DNA from: Fen-455 sp050012675 | Lineage (GTDB): Bacteria > Actinomycetota > Acidimicrobiia > Acidimicrobiales > Bog-793 | Assembly (NCBI GenBank): GCA_050012675.1 | Contig: JBEKGS010000011.1 | Coordinates: 11,684-75,683 of the forward strand | Direction of reading: 5' to 3' | Length of the DNA stretch: 64,000 bases | Part shown: piece by piece, positions 8,817 to 17,343 of the stretch | Layout of the letters: each line of letters starts with the position of its first letter | Position numbering within the stretch: position 1 is the first letter of the stretch | Made by a program: the position numbers and the translations under genes | Notes under the pieces: model-generated | What the model was told of the DNA's origin: nothing | What the model saw: the letters and a program-made list of their open reading frames with translations, nothing else | The model's database searches: none

Positions 8817-9383
8817 ATGGTCGGCATTCCCGGCAAGGGGTCGTTGCTCGTCGCATCGCCGACTCTTGTCGATCCCAACTTCTTCCGCAGCGTCATCTTC
8901 CTTCTCGCCCACGACGATGACGAAGGCACCCTCGGCGTCGTGCTCAACAGGCCGAGCCCGATCCCCGTCGAGGAGGTCGTCCCGGAGTGGGGGGTTTTCG
9001 CGGCCACGCCGCCGGTCCTTTTCATCGGCGGTCCGGTGCAACCGAGCGCGGCCATCTGCATCGGGCGCACCGAGCTCCCCGAGGTCGCCGAGGCGGCCGG
9101 CTTTGCCCCGCTCCTCGGCCACCTCGGCACTGTCGACCTTCACGAGGACCCCGCGAGCGTCCCGGTGCGCTTTTCTGAGATCCGCGTGTTCACCGGTTAC
9201 GCGGGCTGGGGCCCCGGACAGCTTGCCAGCGAGATCGGGTCGGGATCGTGGCACGTGCTCACGGGCTACGACCAGGATGTTCTCTCGGACGATCCGGAAA
9301 GGCTCTGGTCGCGCGTGCTGCGGCGTCAGGGCGGGTGGCTTGCGGTGCTCTCCCTGTACCCGGCTGACCTGGCGTCGAACTGA
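8817..9383 (+). CDS. YqgE/AlgH family protein (UPF0301)
   Basis: Family of unknown biochemical function, named after AlgH of Pseudomonas. The 188-residue product has the family length and pattern: GSLLVASPTLVDPNFFRSVI at the start, then GTLGVVLNRPSP, FIGGPVQ, FTGYAGWGPGQLASEI and a C-terminal LWSRVLRRQGGWLA. It sits between rpmA (13 bp upstream) and obg (87 bp downstream), a position I cannot link to a defined role. Confidence 0.9.
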   Translation: MVGIPGKGSLLVASPTLVDPNFFRSVIFLLAHDDDEGTLGVVLNRPSPIPVEEVVPEWGVFAATPPVLFIGGPVQPSAAICIGRTELPEVAEAAGFAPLLGHLGTVDLHEDPASVPVRFSEIRVFTGYAGWGPGQLASEIGSGSWHVLTGYDQDVLSDDPERLWSRVLRRQGGWLAVLSLYPADLASN

Positions 9384-9470
9384 ACCTGCGGTGCGGCTCC
9401 CGGCGGCTCGGCCCCGCCCGGCCGTCCGGAGGCGGTCGCGCCCGGGCACCTCGGAGCTGAGGGGCTGAGC

Positions 9471-10787
9471 ATGGCGTCCGACTTCGTCGACGAGTCTCAG
9501 ATCCACGTCAAGGGTGGAAACGGCGGTGCCGGTGCCGTCTCGTTCCGCCGGGAGGCGCATGTCTCCAAAGGTGGCCCCGACGGGGGCGACGGTGGCCGTG
9601 GAGGGAGCGTCTATCTCGAGGCGACGACGAATCTGGCCTCGCTTCTCTCCTTTGTCGACCACCCGCACCGGCGCGCCGGGGACGGCGGCCACGGAGGCAG
9701 CAAGAAGAAGCACGGCCGCAACGGGGCCGATCTCGTAGTGGCTGTCCCGGTCGGCACGATCGTCAGGCATCCGAACGGAGACGTGCTCGCCGACCTCACC
9801 TCGAGCGGGGACCGCTTCATGGCCGCAGCCGGCGGTCGGGGCGGCCGGGGCAACGCGCGCTTTTTGACCAACCGCCTGCGCGCTCCCGCCTTCGCGGAGC
9901 AGGCGGAACTGGGCGAGGAGCACTGGTTGAACCTCGAGCTCGAGCTGATGGCCGACGTCGCCGTCGTCGGGTTCCCCAACGCCGGCAAGTCGACGCTCGT
10001 GTCGCGGATCTCCGCCGCGCGGCCGAAGATCGCCGACTACCCCTTCACGACCCTCGAGCCCAACCTGGGCGTCGTGCGCTTCGGGGGCACGAGCCCCACC
10101 GACAGCGACGCCGTGGAGTTCGTCGTCGCCGACATCCCGGGCCTGATCGAGGGCGCATCGGAGGGACGCGGCCTCGGGCACAAGTTCCTTCGCCACGTGG
10201 AGCGCTCGAGAGTGCTGCTGGTCCTCGCCGACCTTGCAGAAGACGAGGGCCGCCCACCTTTGGAGCAGGTGCGCATCCTCCTCGAGGAGCTCCGCCGGTA
10301 CCGTCCCGAGCTCACCGAACGACCGCGGGTCGTCGTGGGCTCGAGGGCCGACCGCCGCCTCCGGCCGATCGGCGACGCGCCCGACACCTCGGTCGCCCAG
10401 GCGGGCGGCGACCACGCTCAGACCGGCATCGAGCTCGAGATCTCAGCTGTGACCGGCGCCGGGCTGTCCCAGCTACTCGGCCGGCTGGCGGTCCTGGTCG
10501 AGCGGGCCCGTGCCGAGGCGCCGTCGCCCAGTCACGCAACGGTGGTGCACCGTCCCGAACCAGAGGGCATCAGGGTGGACCGGGAGGGCACGGTGTTCGT
10601 CGTGGCGGGAAGGGAGGCCGCCCGGGCCGTCGCCGTCTCCGACCTCACCGACCCGGACGCGCTCGAGCACATCCACCGGCGGCTCAAGCGCATCGGCGTC
10701 GACCGAGCCCTCTCACGGGCCGGGGCGCGCGACGGGGATACGGTTCACATCGGCGAGCTGAGTTTCACCTACGAGTCGGAGCACTGA
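9471..10787 (+). CDS. obg: GTPase Obg
   Basis: Essential GTPase acting in late 50S ribosome assembly and stress control. The 438-residue product has the three Obg domains. First is the Gly-rich Obg fold (about 1-160, KGGNGGAGAVSFRREAHVSK). Second is the GTPase with G1 GFPNAGKST (about 167), G3 DIPGLIEG and a TTLEPNLG switch. Third is a C-terminal OCT domain (about 345-430). GAGGGG before ATG 9471 is the ribosome site. The order rplU-rpmA-obg-proB-proA is widespread in actinobacteria. Confidence 0.96.
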   Translation: MASDFVDESQIHVKGGNGGAGAVSFRREAHVSKGGPDGGDGGRGGSVYLEATTNLASLLSFVDHPHRRAGDGGHGGSKKKHGRNGADLVVAVPVGTIVRHPNGDVLADLTSSGDRFMAAAGGRGGRGNARFLTNRLRAPAFAEQAELGEEHWLNLELELMADVAVVGFPNAGKSTLVSRISAARPKIADYPFTTLEPNLGVVRFGGTSPTDSDAVEFVVADIPGLIEGASEGRGLGHKFLRHVERSRVLLVLADLAEDEGRPPLEQVRILLEELRRYRPELTERPRVVVGSRADRRLRPIGDAPDTSVAQAGGDHAQTGIELEISAVTGAGLSQLLGRLAVLVERARAEAPSPSHATVVHRPEPEGIRVDREGTVFVVAGREAARAVAVSDLTDPDALEHIHRRLKRIGVDRALSRAGARDGDTVHIGELSFTYESEH

Positions 10788-10792
10788 GCGCA

Positions 10793-11881
10793 TTGATCGT
10801 CGTCGCGAAGATCGGCACGAGCTCGGTGACCGCGGCCGACGGTTCTGTCGACACGGCCGCCGTCTCCAAGCTGTGCGGTGAGGTGGCCGACCTGCGCCGC
10901 CAGGGACACACGGTCGTGATCGTCACCTCTGGTGCGGTTACAGCGGGCGTGGCGGCCGTCTCGCCCCTCGGTGGCTACCGGTCCGACCCGAAGACGCTCC
11001 AGGCCCTGTCTGCGATCGGCCAGCCGCGCCTCATGCGCGTCTACGAGGACGCCCTGGCAACCGAGGGCCTGCTCGTCGGCCAGGTGCTTCTGGCCCCGCT
11101 CGACTTCGCCCACCGCCAGCGTTATCTGCACGCCCGGGACACCTTCCTGCGTCTGTTGGAGCTCGGGGTCGTCCCGATCGTGAACGAGAACGACGCCATC
11201 GCCGACGACGAGATCCGTTTCGGCGACAACGACCGGCTGGCGGCCCTCGTGGCACACCTGCTGCGGGCGGACATCCTCGTGTTGTTGACAGACACGGCCG
11301 GTCTGCTGAGCGCAGACCCGCGCCACAACGCGGAGGCGACCCTCATCGAGGAAGTCACCGAGATCGACCACGAGCTCGAACAGGTAGCGGGGGGCGCCGC
11401 CAGCGTCATGAGCCGCGGCGGCATGTCGTCCAAGCTTGCCGCCGCCAAGATGGCCGTGTGGTCCGGCTCCCGGGTCGTCATCGCCTCGGCGCGCCGCCCT
11501 TCGGTCCTCGCTGACGCGCTGAGCGGCCAGCCGGGCGTGGGCACGATCTTCCTGCCCCAGCGTCGGTCCTTGGGGGCGCGCAAGTTGTGGATCGCCTTCG
11601 CGTTGCGCCCGGCCGGACGGATCGTCGTCGACGACGGGGCCAAGCGCGCCGTCGTCGAGCGCCACAAGTCACTGCTGCCGGCGGGGGTCATGTCCGTGGA
11701 AGGCGCCTTCGAGGCCGACGACGCTGTCGAGATCGTCGGTTCCGATCGTGTGATGTTCGCAAAGGGCATCGTCCGGCTCGCCGCCTCCAGGGCTCCGGAG
11801 TGGATGGGCCTGCACACGGGCCAGCTGGCCGACGACCTGCCTCACGAGGTCGTTCACCGGGACGACCTCGTCGTGCTCTAG
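10793..11881 (+). CDS. proB: Glutamate 5-kinase
   Basis: Phosphorylates glutamate with ATP, the first step of proline synthesis. The start is TTG at 10793, five bases after the obg stop. The product (362 aa) begins IVVAKIGTSSVTAADGSVD, the amino-acid-kinase N-terminus. It then shows VTSGAVTAGVA and the substrate-binding segment VPIVNENDAIADDEIRFGDN. MSRGGMSSKLAAAKMA follows. A PUA domain fills residues ~270-360. The partner proA lies one gene downstream, separated by an unknown gene. Confidence 0.95.
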   Translation: MIVVAKIGTSSVTAADGSVDTAAVSKLCGEVADLRRQGHTVVIVTSGAVTAGVAAVSPLGGYRSDPKTLQALSAIGQPRLMRVYEDALATEGLLVGQVLLAPLDFAHRQRYLHARDTFLRLLELGVVPIVNENDAIADDEIRFGDNDRLAALVAHLLRADILVLLTDTAGLLSADPRHNAEATLIEEVTEIDHELEQVAGGAASVMSRGGMSSKLAAAKMAVWSGSRVVIASARRPSVLADALSGQPGVGTIFLPQRRSLGARKLWIAFALRPAGRIVVDDGAKRAVVERHKSLLPAGVMSVEGAFEADDAVEIVGSDRVMFAKGIVRLAASRAPEWMGLHTGQLADDLPHEVVHRDDLVVL

Positions 11882-11921
11882 CGTGTGACAGCCTTGTTGA
11901 GCTGAGCGGGAGGTCGTTGCC

Positions 11922-12794
11922 GTGTCCGATCGATTCGTGGCGACCGACGCCGATGGCCTGCAGCACCACGACGGCCAACGCAGGCGCTGGCCGTTGCCGG
12001 TCCGCGAGGCGGGTCGATGGCAGCCGGGAGACGTCGTCGGACCAGACGAGAACGGCGCCCCCGTGCTCGTCGACGCGGACCAGCTGCTGGACCAGCTCGG
12101 CGAGTGCGTCTTCAGGGCCGAGGCAGGCGGCGAAGCCGGCACCGCCCGACTCGTCGCCGGCACCTCCTGGTCGGAGAAGCAGGCCGCGGCCTTCGCGCTC
12201 GACTGTGTCGAGCACATCTTGCAGATAGTCCCCGGCAGTGCCGAAGCCGAGCTTCCCGACGGGGGCACCCTAGGGACGATCATCGCCTCGGCTCGCCAAT
12301 ACCTCGACAACGGCACGGGCGGCGACACGCACCGGCTCGGTTTCGTCTCGCGGATGGCTGCCGCACGCCGGCTCCGCCGTGAGAGCACGGCCATCGGCGA
12401 TGCCGCCTTCACAGCAGCCACACAGGCCGAAGGCCAGGGCGTCGACATAATGAGCGACCCCGCCTGGGAGACCCTCGCCGCCGCCCGTGACGCAGTGCTG
12501 GCCGCGGTCGAGGCGGTTCGCCATGTCGCCTTCCCCTTCCTCGCCGAGCGCGAGTCCCGGCGCTACGAGGCGCACGAGGAGCACAAGGTGGCCGAGGTCG
12601 ACCAGGTGGACACCCCGTGGGGCCGCTTCGCGGTGGGCGGGGCGGGGCCGAAGTACGCACCGTCGTGGGTCGCGGCACGCGATGCCGCCGAGCGCTCACG
12701 CCAGGCCGCGGCCGACCTGCACGGTTCTCAAGCGGGCGAGTCCGAGCGATCGTGGCAGGTGGGGCGCCTCCTGGAGCGGCTCAGCGCCGAATAG
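11922..12794 (+). CDS. Unknown protein encoded between proB and proA
   Basis: I do not recognise this 290-residue protein. GTG at 11922 is preceded by GGGAGG at good spacing, and TAGCGT at 11879-11884 (over the proB stop) could be its -10 element. The product is soluble, acidic and Ala/Glu-rich. It has a short N-terminal beta-like part and then long predicted helices (AWETLAAARDAVLAAVEAVR, WVAARDAAERSRQAAADL). There is no signal peptide, membrane helix, Cys pair or nucleotide motif. Codon use matches its neighbours, so it is a real gene. proA then has its own leaderless promoter, so co-function with proline synthesis is not implied. Confidence 0.8.
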   Translation: MSDRFVATDADGLQHHDGQRRRWPLPVREAGRWQPGDVVGPDENGAPVLVDADQLLDQLGECVFRAEAGGEAGTARLVAGTSWSEKQAAAFALDCVEHILQIVPGSAEAELPDGGTLGTIIASARQYLDNGTGGDTHRLGFVSRMAAARRLRRESTAIGDAAFTAATQAEGQGVDIMSDPAWETLAAARDAVLAAVEAVRHVAFPFLAERESRRYEAHEEHKVAEVDQVDTPWGRFAVGGAGPKYAPSWVAARDAAERSRQAAADLHGSQAGESERSWQVGRLLERLSAE

Positions 12795-12812
12795 TCCCGG
12801 GCGCCGCCCAGC

Positions 12813-12818
12813 TAGCCT
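12813..12818 (+). promoter_or_regulatory. Leaderless -10 element of proA
   Basis: TAGCCT, then exactly 6 nt, then the proA ATG at 12825. The predicted transcription start falls on the A of the start codon. Confidence 0.6.
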
Positions 12819-12824
12819 GGGTCC

Positions 12825-14072
12825 ATGTCCACCACGCCACTGCCCGAGCTCGGCCGGCGCGCGAAGGCGGCTGCCCGCATCCTCGCCACCGTGTCGTCCT
12901 CAGCGAAGAACGACGCGCTGGCCTTGGCCGCTGATCGTCTCCTCGACCGGTCCGACGAGATCCTCGGCGCGAACGCCAGCGACGTCGAGCGCGCGGTCTT
13001 GTCGGGCGCGTCGCCGACGGTTGTCGACCGGCTCCGGCTCACCGACGCACGGGTGGCCGCCATGGCGGCAGGCCTGCGCTCGGTCGCGATGCTGGCCGAC
13101 CCGGTGGGTGAGGTCGTCGAAGGTTACGTGCGGCCGAACGGGCTTCGCGTCGAGCGCGTGCGTGTGCCGCTCGGGGTAGTCGGGATCATCTACGAGAACC
13201 GTCCGAACGTCACGGCCGACGCCGCGGCGCTGTGCCTCAAGGCGGGCAACGCGGCCTTGCTCAGGGGCTCCGCCGGAGCTCTCGAGTCCAACCGCGTCAT
13301 CGCCGCATCGCTTCGCCAGGGCATCGAGAAAGCGGGCCTCCCGTCCGACGCGGTTGTTCTGGTGGAAGACACCGCCCATGAGACGGCTGTCGAGTTCGTC
13401 CGGCTGCGCGGCGTCATCGACTGCCTGATCCCCCGGGGCGGGCCCGCGCTCTTGTCGATGATCCTCGAGCAGGCGACCGTTCCCTATGTGCTCGACGGGG
13501 ACGGGAACTGCCACGTCTACGTCGACGCGGCAGCCGACCTCGACATGGCCGAGCGCATCGTCGTCAACGCGAAGATGCAAAGGCCGAGCGTATGCAACGC
13601 CGCGGAGTCGCTCTTGGTGCACGCCGATGTCGCGGGCGAGTTCCTTCCGCGGATGGGCCGCGCCCTGCAAGGAGTCGTGCTCGCCGCGGACGACCGGGCA
13701 CGGCCGCTTCTGCCGGGGTCCCGGCCGGCGACCGAGGCGGACTTTGCCACCGAGTTCCTGGCCCTCGAGCTCGCAGTCGCCGTGGTGGACGACATCGACG
13801 CGGCGATCTCGCACATCGCGCGGTACGGCTCAGGGCACTCAGAGGCGATCATCACCTCGGACCTCAAGGCCGCGACGCGCTTTGTCCGCCAGGTGGACGC
13901 GGCCGCCGTGGTCGTCAACGCCTCGACGAGGTTCATCGACGGCGGCGAGCTCGGCCTCGGGGCCGAGGTCGGCATCTCGACCCAGAAGCTGCACGCCCGG
14001 GGGCCGATGGGCCTAAGAGAGCTGACCTGTGTCAAGTACGTCGTCTACGGGGAAGGCCAGATAAGGGCGTGA
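12825..14072 (+). CDS. proA: Glutamate-5-semialdehyde dehydrogenase (gamma-glutamyl phosphate reductase)
   Basis: NADPH-dependent reduction of gamma-glutamyl phosphate to glutamate semialdehyde, the second step of proline synthesis. The 415-residue length is typical. Visible segments are RVPLGVVGIIYENRPNVTAD, LKAGNAALLRGSAGALESN, CLIPRGGPALLSMI and the catalytic-Cys region MQRPSVCNAAESLLV. RFIDGGELGLGAEVGISTQK lies near the end. The stop overlaps the next gene (GTGA). Its own promoter ends 6 nt upstream and there is no ribosome site, so translation is probably leaderless. Confidence 0.97.
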   Translation: MSTTPLPELGRRAKAAARILATVSSSAKNDALALAADRLLDRSDEILGANASDVERAVLSGASPTVVDRLRLTDARVAAMAAGLRSVAMLADPVGEVVEGYVRPNGLRVERVRVPLGVVGIIYENRPNVTADAAALCLKAGNAALLRGSAGALESNRVIAASLRQGIEKAGLPSDAVVLVEDTAHETAVEFVRLRGVIDCLIPRGGPALLSMILEQATVPYVLDGDGNCHVYVDAAADLDMAERIVVNAKMQRPSVCNAAESLLVHADVAGEFLPRMGRALQGVVLAADDRARPLLPGSRPATEADFATEFLALELAVAVVDDIDAAISHIARYGSGHSEAIITSDLKAATRFVRQVDAAAVVVNASTRFIDGGELGLGAEVGISTQKLHARGPMGLRELTCVKYVVYGEGQIRA

Positions 14073-14986
14073 TCACCGCTGCCGGGAAGGCTGCGCCCCG
14101 CTTTGCATCGGTCGACCAGGTTCGACAAGGGCTGGCATCGGTGGGCTACATCGCCGACGACGGCCTGTCGGGCGTCGTGTACCTGGGCGACAGGCTCGCG
14201 AAACCCGTCCTCGTGGAGGGGCCCGCGGGCACGGGCAAGACCGAGCTCGCCAAGTCCACGGCGTCGTTCCTAGGAGCCCGGCTCATCCGCCTGCAGTGCT
14301 ACGAGGGCCTCGACGAGGCCAAGGCGCTCTACGAGTGGAACTACAAGAAACAGCTGCTGAGGATCCAGGTCGAGCGCGGGGCTGAAGCCGATGGCGGCAA
14401 ACGACCGCTCGGCTGGGAGTCACTCGAGGAGGACCTGTTTTCCGAGGAGTTCCTCTTGAGCCGGCCCTTGCTCGAGGCGATCCGCGCCAGCGACCCGGTC
14501 GTGCTGCTCGTCGACGAGATAGACCGTCTCGAGATCGAGACCGAGGCGCTGCTCCTCGAGGTGCTTTCCGACTACCAGGTCTCGATCCCCGAGCTCGGCA
14601 CGATCCGAGCCACCCAGATCCCTCTCGTCTTCCTCACCTCCAACAACACCCGGGACCTCTCCGAGGCCCTGAAGCGGCGTTGCCTGTTCTTGCACCTCGA
14701 CTACCCGACGCTCGAGCGCGAGCGCGAGATCGTCCTGGCCAAGGTCCCCCAGGTGACCGACGAGCTGGCGGACCAGGTCGCGAGGATCGTCAGGTCTTTG
14801 CGGGCGCTCGATCTGAAAAAGCACCCGTCCATCTCCGAGACGATCGACTGGGCCCGGACGCTCGTTCTGCTCGGGATCGAGTCCGTCGACGCCGAGACCG
14901 CGCGGGCAACTTTGCACGTCTTGTTGAAGCACCGGTCCGACATTGAGATCGCGGCCAAGGAGCTTGCCGTCGCGTCCGGGCACTGA
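14069..14986 (+). CDS. MoxR/CoxD-family AAA+ ATPase
   Basis: AAA+ ATPase of the MoxR superfamily, closest in pattern to CoxD. These proteins work with a VWA-domain partner to remodel or mature client enzymes; CoxD/CoxE act on carbon monoxide dehydrogenase. GTG at 14069 overlaps the proA stop; the frame upstream is inside proA. The product is 305 aa. It has Walker A GPAGTGKT (51-58), the CoxD-type LIRLQCYEGLDEAKALYEWN, Walker B VVLLVDEIDR, sensor-1 FLTSNNTRDLSEALKRR and a helical lid. The downstream gene (28 bp later) encodes the matching VWA protein. No molybdenum hydroxylase lies beside it, so the client is unknown. Confidence 0.9.
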   Translation: MITAAGKAAPRFASVDQVRQGLASVGYIADDGLSGVVYLGDRLAKPVLVEGPAGTGKTELAKSTASFLGARLIRLQCYEGLDEAKALYEWNYKKQLLRIQVERGAEADGGKRPLGWESLEEDLFSEEFLLSRPLLEAIRASDPVVLLVDEIDRLEIETEALLLEVLSDYQVSIPELGTIRATQIPLVFLTSNNTRDLSEALKRRCLFLHLDYPTLEREREIVLAKVPQVTDELADQVARIVRSLRALDLKKHPSISETIDWARTLVLLGIESVDAETARATLHVLLKHRSDIEIAAKELAVASGH

Positions 14987-15014
14987 CCCCGGCCACTGAG
15001 CGGAGTCAGCTCCC

Positions 15015-16517
15015 GTGCTCGACGTCCTCACCGGGTTCGTGGCCGAACTGCGCCGTGCGGGGCTTCCCGTGTCGGTGGCCGAAGAGGCCGACGCTGCCGA
15101 GGCCATCTGCCAACTGCCCCTCGAGGACCGACAGGCGATCAAGTTCGCCCTCGGTGCGACGCTTGTGAAGTCCGCCAACCACTGGCGCGCCTTCGACACC
15201 GCCTTCGAGATCTACTTCTCGATGCGGGGTCCCCAGTTCGCGCCCGGCGAGGACGACCCTTTCCCGGTCAGGCGGCTCGACTCGGCGCCCATCCAAGGTG
15301 AGGCCCGGCCGTCCGGGCAAGCCTCGAGCTTGGAACAGGTCACGCCCGAACAGATCGCGGCCATGCTGTTCAGGGCCCTCCGCGATGGCGACCAGGTGCT
15401 GCTGGGCGCCGTCGCACGGCTTGCGGTGGCGCGTTACGCGGCGATCGAGGCGGGGCGTCCCGTCGGTGGCACCTACTACTTGTACAGGACCCTTCGGAAC
15501 CTCGCGCTCGACGACGTGCTCGCCCGGCTCGTGGCCGAGGGCCGGGCGCTTGCGGGCGACGGGGACGGGCCCGACGCGGCGGGCGACGCAGAGGTCCCGG
15601 GCGGACCGGTGCTGCGCGGCAGGCGCCCGGGCCGCCTCACAGCGCTCGAGGAGCGGCTGTTGGAGGACGAGTACCGGGCCCGCGTCGAGGACCTCAAGAA
15701 GGAGATCGAAGCCGAGATCCGGCGCCGGCTGGTCGCCGACAGGGGAGCCGAGGCCCTGGCACGAAGCGTCCGCAAACCCCTGCCCGAGGACGTCGAGTTC
15801 ATGCACGCCACCCGCGACGAGCTCGAGGCGATGCACAAGGCCATCGCGCCCCTCACCCGAAAGCTCGCCACGCACCTCGCGCGAAAACGTCGCCACCTGC
15901 GCAGGGGCCCGTTGGACTTCCGCTCGACGATGCGGCACTCGCTCTCCTATGGAGGTGTACCGGCCGAGCCGCGCTTCAAGCATCCCAAACAGTCCAAGCC
16001 CGAGATCTGGGTTATCGCCGACATCTCAGGCTCGGTGGCCGCCTTTGCCCGCTTCACCCTTCATCTCGTCTACGCCATCGCCTCCCAGTTCTCCAAGGTG
16101 CGCAGCTTCGTGTTCATCGACGGCATCGACGAGGTGACGGGGATATTCGACCGGTCCGACACCGTGAGCGAGGCGGTGCGGCGCGTCAACCTCGAGGCCG
16201 ACGTGGTCTGGGCGGACGGGCACTCCGACTACGGGCACGCCCTCACCGTCTTCTACGAACGCTGGGGCCACGAGATCGGGCCGAAGGCGAGCATCCTTCT
16301 GCTCGGCGACGCCCGGAACAACTATCACGCCTCCCAGGCCTGGGTCGTACGTGAGCTTCGCAACCGGGCGCGCAGGGTGTTCTGGCTCAACCCCGAGCCC
16401 CGTTCGTACTGGGGCAGCGGTGACTCGATACTCGAGCAGTATGCCCAGTACTGCGACGCCGCCTACGAGTGCCGGAGCCTGCGCCAGCTTCAGGGGTTCG
16501 TCGAGCACCTGGTATGA
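15015..16517 (+). CDS. CoxE-like VWA-domain protein
   Basis: Partner of the preceding ATPase. GTG at 15015 starts a 500-residue protein. The N-terminal half is helical with an acidic/basic stretch (about 210-260, LEERLLEDEYRARVEDLKKE). The C-terminal half is a VWA domain. Its metal site is intact: IADISGSVAAF supplies DxSxS (about residue 337). FVFIDGIDEVTGIF and SILLLGDARNNYHASQAWV follow. The segment LDFRSTMRHSLSYGGVP before the VWA domain is typical of the CoxE family. A metal-dependent client contact is inferred from the family. Confidence 0.88.
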   Translation: MLDVLTGFVAELRRAGLPVSVAEEADAAEAICQLPLEDRQAIKFALGATLVKSANHWRAFDTAFEIYFSMRGPQFAPGEDDPFPVRRLDSAPIQGEARPSGQASSLEQVTPEQIAAMLFRALRDGDQVLLGAVARLAVARYAAIEAGRPVGGTYYLYRTLRNLALDDVLARLVAEGRALAGDGDGPDAAGDAEVPGGPVLRGRRPGRLTALEERLLEDEYRARVEDLKKEIEAEIRRRLVADRGAEALARSVRKPLPEDVEFMHATRDELEAMHKAIAPLTRKLATHLARKRRHLRRGPLDFRSTMRHSLSYGGVPAEPRFKHPKQSKPEIWVIADISGSVAAFARFTLHLVYAIASQFSKVRSFVFIDGIDEVTGIFDRSDTVSEAVRRVNLEADVVWADGHSDYGHALTVFYERWGHEIGPKASILLLGDARNNYHASQAWVVRELRNRARRVFWLNPEPRSYWGSGDSILEQYAQYCDAAYECRSLRQLQGFVEHLV

Positions 16518-16556
16518 CGAGGGCGTCCGTTCGGGGCCCTTTGAGGCACGGACATG

Positions 16557-16562
16557 TAACGT
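16557..16562 (+). promoter_or_regulatory. Leaderless -10 element of the histidine phosphatase gene
   Basis: TAACGT followed by 7 nt and the ATG at 16570. It lies in the short space after the coxE-like stop, giving the phosphatase gene its own promoter. Confidence 0.5.
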
Positions 16563-16569
16563 TGCTTCA

Positions 16570-17331
16570 ATGACGATCGCATTCGAGCGGCGGTTCGCGC
16601 CCGAAAGGCCGGTCGCGCCCGGCACGCGGCTCGTGATCATCCGCCACGGCGAGGCCGTGAGCAACGCCGAGGACCGCGTCGGAGGCCATCTCGGCTGCCG
16701 GGGGCTCACCGAGCGGGGCCGCCTGCAGGTGCGCGCACTTGCCGACCGTCTGGAGCGCACGGGCGAGCTCGAGACCGCCGTGGCCCTCTACTCGAGCGTG
16801 CTGCGCCGCGCCGTGGAGACCGCCGAGATCCTGTTGCCGGCGCTCGGGGAGGTCTCCTATGAAGCGAGGTGCGCCCTCTGCGAGCGACACCCAGGCGAGG
16901 CGGACGGCCTCACCTGGAGCGAGTTCGACGACCGCTACGGTCGCCTGCTGCCAGGTGAGGAGCCGGACCGGCCCCTCTCGCCGGGAGGGGAGAGCTGGCT
17001 CGAGCTCCTCGACAGGGCCGAGGAGGCCTTGTACGAGGTCGCGCAGGCGCATCCAGGCGGGCTCGTCGTGGTGTCGAGCCACGGGGGCGTCATCGAGGCC
17101 TCGCTCATCCGGTTTCTCGGCTTGCCCTCGAACGGGAGCCTCGTCCGGCTTTTCCCCGACAACGCCTCGATGACCGAATGGGCCTTCACGGGGGCGCGGT
17201 GGTGGCTGGTCCGGTTCAACGACGCCGCCCACCTCGATGCGCGCCGGCCTGACGAACCGCGCGGACTGCGGAACCTTGCCCCTATCTGGGTCCGCCGGGA
17301 AGAGCCGGGCCTTGCGGCCCGTGCCCTGTAG
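16570..17331 (+). CDS. Histidine phosphatase (phosphoglycerate mutase-like) family protein
   Basis: Branch-1 histidine phosphatase, substrate not predictable. ATG 16570 is set by the upstream promoter; the open frame further upstream is inside the coxE-like gene. The product is 253 aa. It has the phosphohistidine motif LVIIRHGEAVSN near residue 20, RGLTERGRLQVRALADRL, YSSVLRRAVETAEIL with the conserved Arg, catalytic Glu in CERHPGEADGLTW, and the second His in VVVSSHGGVIEA. Neither its length nor its sequence suggests true glycolytic GpmA. It converges on the repeat protein with 12 bp between the stops. Confidence 0.88.
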   Translation: MTIAFERRFAPERPVAPGTRLVIIRHGEAVSNAEDRVGGHLGCRGLTERGRLQVRALADRLERTGELETAVALYSSVLRRAVETAEILLPALGEVSYEARCALCERHPGEADGLTWSEFDDRYGRLLPGEEPDRPLSPGGESWLELLDRAEEALYEVAQAHPGGLVVVSSHGGVIEASLIRFLGLPSNGSLVRLFPDNASMTEWAFTGARWWLVRFNDAAHLDARRPDEPRGLRNLAPIWVRREEPGLAARAL

Positions 17332-17343
17332 CCCGCGCCGGGC

